The notes under the pieces were generated by a model. That model was not told where the DNA came from and did no database searches. It was given only the letters and a program-made list of their open reading frames with translations. The position numbers and the translations under genes are program-made. This document shows positions 59,929 through 64,000 of a DNA stretch of 64,000 nucleotides, piece after piece. Source of the DNA: Bacteroidota bacterium (GTDB taxonomy: Bacteria; Bacteroidota; Bacteroidia; Cytophagales; Cyclobacteriaceae); NCBI GenBank assembly GCA_018267275.1, contig JAFDYV010000003.1, positions 248,001 through 312,000 of the forward strand, read 5' to 3'. Position 1 is the first letter of the stretch. The number at the start of each line of letters is the position of its first letter.

Positions 59929-60573
59929 TTAGTAAGTTTGCAAAGACCCCGACTCATGCACCCAATGGCCCGGGTGGTTGGCAGCGGCCAAAGCCGCGAG
60001 CGCACGCGCTACTTTTGCCGAGTCTATTGCTTTGTATTTGGTGGGGATGAGTTTACCAAAAACTTTGTAAAAGAACTGCGCAGCCTCTTCGCCTGCACGT
60101 TGATCTGGGCGATCGCCTAAGAGCAACGAAGGGCGCACAATGTGAAAACTTTCGAACCCAATCTTGCTGATTTCCTCTTCTATCTCGCCCTTCACTCGGT
60201 TGTAAAAAATCGAAGAATTTTTATTTGCACCCAATGCCGATACCAACAAATATTGACGCGCCCCATGGTTCTTAACAATTTTTGCCAGCGCCAACGGAGC
60301 ATCAAAATCTACCGCTCTAAACGCCTGCTTCGACTTTGCCTGCTTCATTGTAGTGCCCAAGCAGCAAAACACATCATCAGCTATCAGCTTGCTGGCGTTT
60401 GCGTCTAATTCAGTCAACGGAAAAACAACAACCTCCAGCTTTGGGTGATTGATCGACAATGGCTTACGAGCAATGGCAATCACTTTGCTGTATGTCTCAC
60501 TCTGCAAAAGCAATTCAAGCAATTGCTGGCCAATCAACCCCGTAGAACCAATCAATAATGCAGTTTTCGCCAT
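59929..60573 (-). CDS. NAD(P)H-binding Rossmann protein (atypical short-chain dehydrogenase)
   Basis: A 214-residue protein with the Rossmann motif LLIGSTGLIGQQLLELLL and a conserved middle: DDVFCCLGTTMKQAKSKQAFRAVDFDAPLALAKI, YLLVSALGANKNSSIFYNRVKGEIEEEI, and HIVRPSLLLGDR. It resembles the HTATIP2/YbjT-like NAD(P)-binding group, where the YxxxK catalytic pair is seen as YNRVKGE. Substrate unknown. It starts 1 bp after the neighbouring upstream gene's stop. Confidence 0.88.
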   Translation of the reverse strand: MAKTALLIGSTGLIGQQLLELLLQSETYSKVIAIARKPLSINHPKLEVVVFPLTELDANASKLIADDVFCCLGTTMKQAKSKQAFRAVDFDAPLALAKIVKNHGARQYLLVSALGANKNSSIFYNRVKGEIEEEISKIGFESFHIVRPSLLLGDRPDQRAGEEAAQFFYKVFGKLIPTKYKAIDSAKVARALAALAAANHPGHWVHESGSLQTY

Positions 60574-60574
60574 A

Positions 60575-61096
60575 TTAAAAAACCTGTTGAATTTCCTTTT
60601 TCAATTCCGACAGTGCCAACGAAACCAAATCTACTTTCTTCTCCATCGCCATTTCAAAAATCTTTTTCGACAAGTCAATGCTCTTTGCATCGGGCATGAG
60701 CCGGCTGGCCGCCTCGTTAATCAAAATAATCAAGTCTTCTTTCGCGTTTTTGATTTGGCTCCATACCTCTTCGCTCATGTACACCTGTTGCGATGCGTTG
60801 TGGTTGTACTCGCTGCGGATTTCGTCCAACAATACTTTTTGAAAATCTTTGGCCGAAAAAGCCGGCTTGTTCAACCGAATCAAAAGGTTTTGTGGCGATA
60901 TGCGCTCTAAAAACAGTGTCATACGCTCGTAAGCTTGCAACCGGCTGGGCAAAATGGTGTCGATGCTACGCCCGCGCACGTCCAGCTTTTTTAATTCGAT
61001 CTCGCGTTGAATGAACGACCGCACCATCAGATACACGGCATACAACACCAGCGAAGCGGGCACAATCACTTTAATTAGGTCAAGGGCTATGTTCAT
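60575..61096 (-). CDS. Conserved Bacteroidota membrane-anchored protein
   Basis: A 173-residue protein with one N-terminal transmembrane helix (LIKVIVPASLVLYAVYLMV) and a helical cytoplasmic region containing RLQAYERMTLFLERISPQNLLIRL, LLDEIRSEYNHNASQQVYMS and IILINEAASRLMPDA. These phrases look strongly conserved and may correspond to DUF7935, which I cannot confirm. It leads the operon with the Rossmann gene and dtd. Confidence 0.75.
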   Translation of the reverse strand: MNIALDLIKVIVPASLVLYAVYLMVRSFIQREIELKKLDVRGRSIDTILPSRLQAYERMTLFLERISPQNLLIRLNKPAFSAKDFQKVLLDEIRSEYNHNASQQVYMSEEVWSQIKNAKEDLIILINEAASRLMPDAKSIDLSKKIFEMAMEKKVDLVSLALSELKKEIQQVF

Positions 61097-61158
61097 GGAA
61101 TTTTTGGTAAGTCGATAGTGTTTGAAAATTGACTAAATTTAAAGTTATAAAGGTAGTT

Positions 61159-61350
61159 ATGAGTAGCGAAAAACTGAAAGAATATCTTTTGCAGATTGCC
61201 GACAATGTGCAGGAAAGCACAAAGCTGGATGATATCTACGACCAACTGGCATTGCTTGCCGATATTGAGGAGTCAGAGGAACAAGAAAAAAGAGGCGAGG
61301 TTTTGACCCATGCTGAGGTTGTAAGCAAGTCGAAGGAATGGCTAAAGTAG
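61159..61350 (+). CDS. Antitoxin of a ParE/RelE-type pair
   Basis: A 63-residue acidic protein, MSSEKLKEYLLQIADNVQES, with a C-terminal LTHAEVVSKSKEWL that is typical of RelB/Phd-like antitoxins ahead of ParE toxins. I chose ATG at 61159; a TTG at 61129 in frame would add ten residues. The 3' end overlaps the toxin start by 13 bp, which is usual for such pairs. Confidence 0.8.
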   Translation: MSSEKLKEYLLQIADNVQESTKLDDIYDQLALLADIEESEEQEKRGEVLTHAEVVSKSKEWLK

Positions 61351-61649
61351 TCTGGACAGCGCGTGCTTTTGCGCAACTCGAAAAAGCAATAACATACATC
61401 AAAGATGAACGCGGCCAGTCTTACGCTTCCATTGTGCTGGAAAGAATATTGGAAGTCACAGCGCACTTGGAAAATCAGCCACGATTTGGTGCGGTTGAAC
61501 CGCTTTTGAAACATAAAAAACTTCAGTACAGATACCTGGTTGCATTTTCATACAAAATCATTTATCGAGTGGATGAAAACAATGATAAAGTTGTTGTATC
61601 ACGTGTTTTCCACACATCTAGAAACCCAAAAAAACTAAAAGGAATCTAA
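61338..61649 (+). CDS. ParE/RelE-family toxin
   Basis: A 103-residue toxin of the type II RelE/ParE superfamily: VVWTARAFAQLEKAITYIKDERG, FGAVEPLL, and YRYLVAFSYKIIYRVDE then VVVSRVFHTSRNPKKL. ParE members poison gyrase; RelE members cleave ribosome-bound mRNA. Sequence pattern favours the ParE group. Its stop shares one base (TAATG) with the start of the A-type Fe-S gene, an unusual coupling of a toxin to a housekeeping-type gene. Confidence 0.88.
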   Translation: MAKVVWTARAFAQLEKAITYIKDERGQSYASIVLERILEVTAHLENQPRFGAVEPLLKHKKLQYRYLVAFSYKIIYRVDENNDKVVVSRVFHTSRNPKKLKGI

Positions 61650-61951
61650 TGTTCGATAACCTTCAACCCGTCACCATCACACCGCGCGCAGCACAAGAGG
61701 TGATGTCTATTATGCGCACCAAAAACATCCCCGAAGGTTATGCACTGCGGCTGGGCGTAAAAGGGGGTGGCTGTGGGGGCGTATCGCTCATCATCGGCTT
61801 CGATAAGCAAAAACCCAACGACCTCTCCTACCAAATCGATGGCGTGACGGTGCTGGTGGATAAAAAACACACCATGTACCTCATCGGCAAGAAAGTGGAC
61901 TTTTACGAAGGTGCCGATGCCAAAGGGTTTATGTTTGTAGAGATGCCGTAG
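61649..61951 (+). CDS. A-type Fe-S carrier (HesB/IscA family) variant without the C-terminal CxC
   Basis: A 100-residue HesB/IscA-fold protein: VTITPRAAQEVMSIMRTKNIPEGYALRLGVKGGGCGG with the first conserved cysteine at residue 42, then GFDKQKPNDLSYQIDGVTVLVDKKHTMYLIGKKVDFYEG. Canonical IscA proteins end in a Cys-x-Cys pair (GCGCG); here the protein stops at GFMFVEMP with no further cysteine, so cluster binding must differ or be lost. Similar truncated forms seem to exist across Bacteroidota. Coupled to the upstream toxin by TAATG. Confidence 0.88.
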   Translation: MFDNLQPVTITPRAAQEVMSIMRTKNIPEGYALRLGVKGGGCGGVSLIIGFDKQKPNDLSYQIDGVTVLVDKKHTMYLIGKKVDFYEGADAKGFMFVEMP

Positions 61952-61979
61952 TAGTAGTTCCGATTGTCCTTTATAATAG

Positions 61980-62100
61980 CGAAATGCGAAGAAATCGAAA
62001 GATGATCCGTACCTCGGCATGACAAAATCGAATTTAAACCAACTTCAATTTCTTCTACTATTTCTCTTGTCATGTCAGGCGATAGCGAGACATCTTCTTA
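61980..62100. repeat. Inverted dispersed repeat pair with TGTCATG ends
   Basis: TGTCATG-led stretches occur on the minus strand (ending 62018-62024) and on the plus strand (62068-62074), each followed by a 'C..G...GA.ACATCTT'-like sequence. Repeats starting with TGTCAT and reading towards GAGGCATCTTTC are widely dispersed in Bacteroidota genomes. The 255-bp gap has no gene. Confidence 0.5.
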
Positions 62101-62181
62101 TGAGTAGAGCTGCTAATGTACTGGATATCTTTTCGCCAAATGCCGAGTAGAAATCCATTACTTTCTTTTATTTGATTGATG

Positions 62182-62189
62182 TATCTTTG
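62182..62189 (+). promoter_or_regulatory. -7 promoter box of trhO
   Basis: TATCTTTG matches TAnnTTTG exactly, 17 bp before the start at 62207. The -33 position holds TTA rather than TTG. Confidence 0.55.
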
Positions 62190-62206
62190 CAAGATTATTA
62201 AACCCT

Positions 62207-63232
62207 ATGGCGCTTTACAACCGCATCAACGGCAAAGAACTAAAAGCCCGCCTGCAGCAAACCGAGCAGGCGCGCACCACCATTTCATTTTACAAGTACC
62301 ACCACATTACAGAACCCAAAACTTTTCGCGATGAACTCTATCGCCTACTAGAGAGTCTGGAAGTACTGGGCCGCATTTATGTGGCCAAAGAAGGCATCAA
62401 CGCGCAGATCAGTGTACCCACTTCACTTGTCGAAGACTTTAAAGAAAAGTTATATAGCATCATTTTTCTTAATGGCATCCGCTTGAATACCGCGGTAGAT
62501 GACAATGGAAAATCGTTCTTCAAACTAAAGATATTGGTGCGCAACAAAATTGTTGCCGATGGGTTAAACGATGAAACCTTTGACGTAACCGACAAAGGCA
62601 CGCATGTGAATGCCAAAGAATTCAACAGCCTTGCCGAAAATCCGAACACCATCATTGTGGACATGCGCAACCACTACGAAAGTGAAGTGGGTCATTTCAA
62701 AAATGCCATTTGCCCGGATGTAGACACTTTCCGCGAAGAACTAAAAGTGGTGGAAGACATGCTGCAAACGGAAAAAGATAAAAACCTTTTGATGTACTGC
62801 ACTGGGGGTATCCGCTGCGAAAAGGCCAGCGCGTGGTTCAAGCATCGCGGATTTAAAAATGTTTTTCAATTAGATGGCGGCATCATTGAATATGCACGTC
62901 AAGTAAAATCACAAGGGTTAGAGAACAAATTTGTAGGTAAAAACTTTGTGTTTGACGAGCGCTTAGGCGAACGCATTTCAGATGACATCATCAGTACGTG
63001 CCACCAATGCGGCAAACCTTGCGATACGCACACCAACTGCAAAAACGATGGTTGTCACTTACTCTTCATTCAGTGTAAGGAGTGTGCAGAAAAATTCAAT
63101 GGCACGTGTTCCACTGAATGCAAAACCGTTCTTGAATTGCCTGCGGAAGAACAAAAGAAAATCCGCAAAGGCATCAACAAAGGTCGACAAGTGTTTAAGA
63201 AAGGGCGCGTGACCGAGAAGGTCGGTAGCTAA
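62207..63232 (+). CDS. trhO: Oxygen-dependent tRNA uridine(34) hydroxylase TrhO
   Basis: Formerly YceA. It hydroxylates U34 in a subset of tRNAs on the way to carboxymethoxyuridine. The 341-residue protein has an N-terminal acylphosphatase-like domain (ISFYKYHHITEPKTFRDELYRLLESLEVLGRIYVAKEGINAQ), then a rhodanese domain with active-site loop YCTGGIRCEKASAWFKHRGF, cysteine near residue 202. A Cys-rich end (CHQCGKPCDTHTNCKNDGCHLLFIQCKECAEKF) could bind zinc. All family features are present. Confidence 0.95.
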   Translation: MALYNRINGKELKARLQQTEQARTTISFYKYHHITEPKTFRDELYRLLESLEVLGRIYVAKEGINAQISVPTSLVEDFKEKLYSIIFLNGIRLNTAVDDNGKSFFKLKILVRNKIVADGLNDETFDVTDKGTHVNAKEFNSLAENPNTIIVDMRNHYESEVGHFKNAICPDVDTFREELKVVEDMLQTEKDKNLLMYCTGGIRCEKASAWFKHRGFKNVFQLDGGIIEYARQVKSQGLENKFVGKNFVFDERLGERISDDIISTCHQCGKPCDTHTNCKNDGCHLLFIQCKECAEKFNGTCSTECKTVLELPAEEQKKIRKGINKGRQVFKKGRVTEKVGS

Positions 63233-63248
63233 ATTACAAGTAGTGAAT

Positions 63249-63337
63249 AGTTGTTGGTTATCGGTTGTTGGTTTTTCGTAGTCGATCAGTCACCAGTATT
63301 GGGACGTCCACTTCGAACATCTAACCTCGAACTTCAA
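63249..63337. repeat. Inverted heptamer-like element between trhO and the MogA-like gene
   Basis: Left arm 63249-63276 has four units with core GTT on the plus strand (GTTGTTG, GTTATCG and similar). Right arm 63311-63337 has three to four units with core GTT on the minus strand (AAGTTCG, AGGTTAG, ATGTTCG). A 34-bp spacer lies between. More degenerate than the other elements. Confidence 0.55.
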
Positions 63338-63351
63338 ATCCCAAAAATCCA

Positions 63352-63888
63352 ATGAGCTCAGTGGCTATCAACATCGGCATTATCAACATCAGCGACCGCG
63401 CCAGTCGTGGTGAGTATGAAGATATTCCCGGCAAGGCGATTGTAGCGACTCTCAATGAATTTTTGAAAAGCACGTGGACGCCCGTCTATACAGTCATTCC
63501 AGATGAGCAATACCTAATTGAGCAGACCCTCATTGAAATGGCCGATCAGCAAAACTGTTGCTTGATTGTAACATGTGGAGGCACCGGCCCAGCTGTGCGC
63601 GATGTAACGCCCGAAGCAACAGAAGCAGTGTGCAACAAAATGATGCCCGGTTTTGGGGAATTGATGCGTCACGTGAGTTTGCAGTACGTTCCCACCGCCA
63701 TTTTATCACGACAAACAGCAGGTATTAGAAATAAAACTTTAATCGTAAATTTGCCAGGCAAGCCAAGGGCCATCAGGCAATGTCTGGAGGCCGTCTTCCC
63801 CGCAATACCCTATTGCATCGACCTTTTGGAAGGCCCCTTTTTGGAGTGCAACGAATCAGTAATAAAAGCATTTAGGCCGCAGCCTTAA
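63352..63888 (+). CDS. mog: MogA/MoaB-family molybdopterin adenylyltransferase
   Basis: A 178-residue protein of the MogA/MoaB fold, adenylating molybdopterin before molybdenum insertion. INIGIINISDRASRGEYEDIPGKAI, the nucleotide-binding loop CLIVTCGGTGPAVRDVTPEATEAV near residue 75, and TLIVNLPGKPRAIRQCLEAVFPAIPYCIDLLEG match the family. Ser/Asp residues in the TGGTG-type loop are intact. No other cofactor genes are adjacent, so the call as mog rather than moaB is by length and the DVTPEAT motif. Confidence 0.88.
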   Translation: MSSVAINIGIINISDRASRGEYEDIPGKAIVATLNEFLKSTWTPVYTVIPDEQYLIEQTLIEMADQQNCCLIVTCGGTGPAVRDVTPEATEAVCNKMMPGFGELMRHVSLQYVPTAILSRQTAGIRNKTLIVNLPGKPRAIRQCLEAVFPAIPYCIDLLEGPFLECNESVIKAFRPQP

Positions 63889-63927
63889 AGCGGAACTTTA
63901 GATAAGTTGAACTGAATTTGAACCTGC

Positions 63928-64000
63928 ATGGCAAGGATAAAATACTATTACGACACCGAGACGTGTAAGTACGAACGCATCAAAACCACCACCAGCGACA
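63928..64000 (+). CDS. M23-family peptidase, N-terminal fragment at window edge
   Basis: Only 24 codons are visible: MARIKYYYDTETCKYERIKTTTSD. This N-terminus is typical of the Bacteroidota membrane-anchored M23 (LytM) peptidases, whose opening 'KVKYYYDTET..YERIK' is well conserved. The catalytic domain lies beyond the window, so the call is by N-terminal resemblance only. Confidence 0.65.
   Translation, partial: MARIKYYYDTETCKYERIKTTTSD

Overview
The window is a contiguous piece of a Bacteroidota chromosome, most likely from the order Cytophagales. The evidence is the gene order of the division and cell-wall cluster, the type IX secretion C-terminal domains ('FPNP' onsets), Na+-translocating NADH:quinone reductase genes, promoters of the TTG / TAnnTTTG type, and the near absence of Shine-Dalgarno sites. 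GC content is moderate, and both strands carry genes in short operons. No plasmid, phage or integrase genes, CRISPR arrays or rRNA genes are visible. One tRNA gene, tRNA-Leu(CAA), is present.

Positions 1-16.5 kb hold a complete dcw cluster on the minus strand: mraZ, rsmH, ftsL, ftsI, murE, mraY, murD, ftsW, murG, murC, ftsQ, ftsA and ftsZ (the 3' end of ftsZ is cut by the window edge). It makes lipid II precursors and the divisome. Two small S23-type four-helix-bundle genes are inserted at the mraZ/rsmH and murE/mraY junctions. Each is bracketed by inverted arrays of degenerate 7-mers or 8-mers. Upstream of mraZ lie regularly spaced MraZ boxes overlapping a Bacteroidota promoter.

16.5-24.3 kb is an accessory stretch. 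It holds a GC-rich structured non-coding block, a DUF6544-like membrane protein, an intact YHS-domain protein next to a degenerate YHS copy, a field of short palindromic repeats with a duplicated scrap of a CoA-transferase gene, the CoA-transferase itself, a TlpA-like lipoprotein, mnmA and a DUF502 membrane protein. 24.3-29 kb encodes NqrA-E with a clear promoter and terminator but no nqrF. 29.2-31.4 kb is an operon of tightly overlapping small genes ending in cmk.

31.4-49.3 kb is mainly exported and surface functions: a vanadium-haloperoxidase-like lipoprotein with an outer-membrane barrel, pruA, an M57-like metalloprotease, a type IX-secreted subtilase, an NSS transporter, a four-gene cluster of secreted proteins including a recent tandem paralogue pair, and a PafA-type phosphatase. 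49.4-64 kb is housekeeping and small accessory genes: a PurF-like amidotransferase, PhoH, a SAM-hydrolysing DUF62 protein, tRNA-Leu, a SlyD-type FKBP, a HAD phosphatase, a dolichyl-phosphate-mannose-synthase-like transferase, a VOC/DUF1801/DUF4199 operon, a membrane LuxR regulator, an FMN hydroxy-acid oxidase, Dtd, a ParE-type toxin-antitoxin pair coupled to an A-type Fe-S carrier variant, TrhO, a MogA/MoaB protein and the start of an M23 peptidase gene.

The most unusual pattern is a family of inverted tandem 7-mer/8-mer repeat elements at many gene junctions. At two places they enclose an S23 four-helix-bundle gene, an architecture that recalls the intervening sequences of bacterial 23S rRNA genes but sits inside protein-coding operons.
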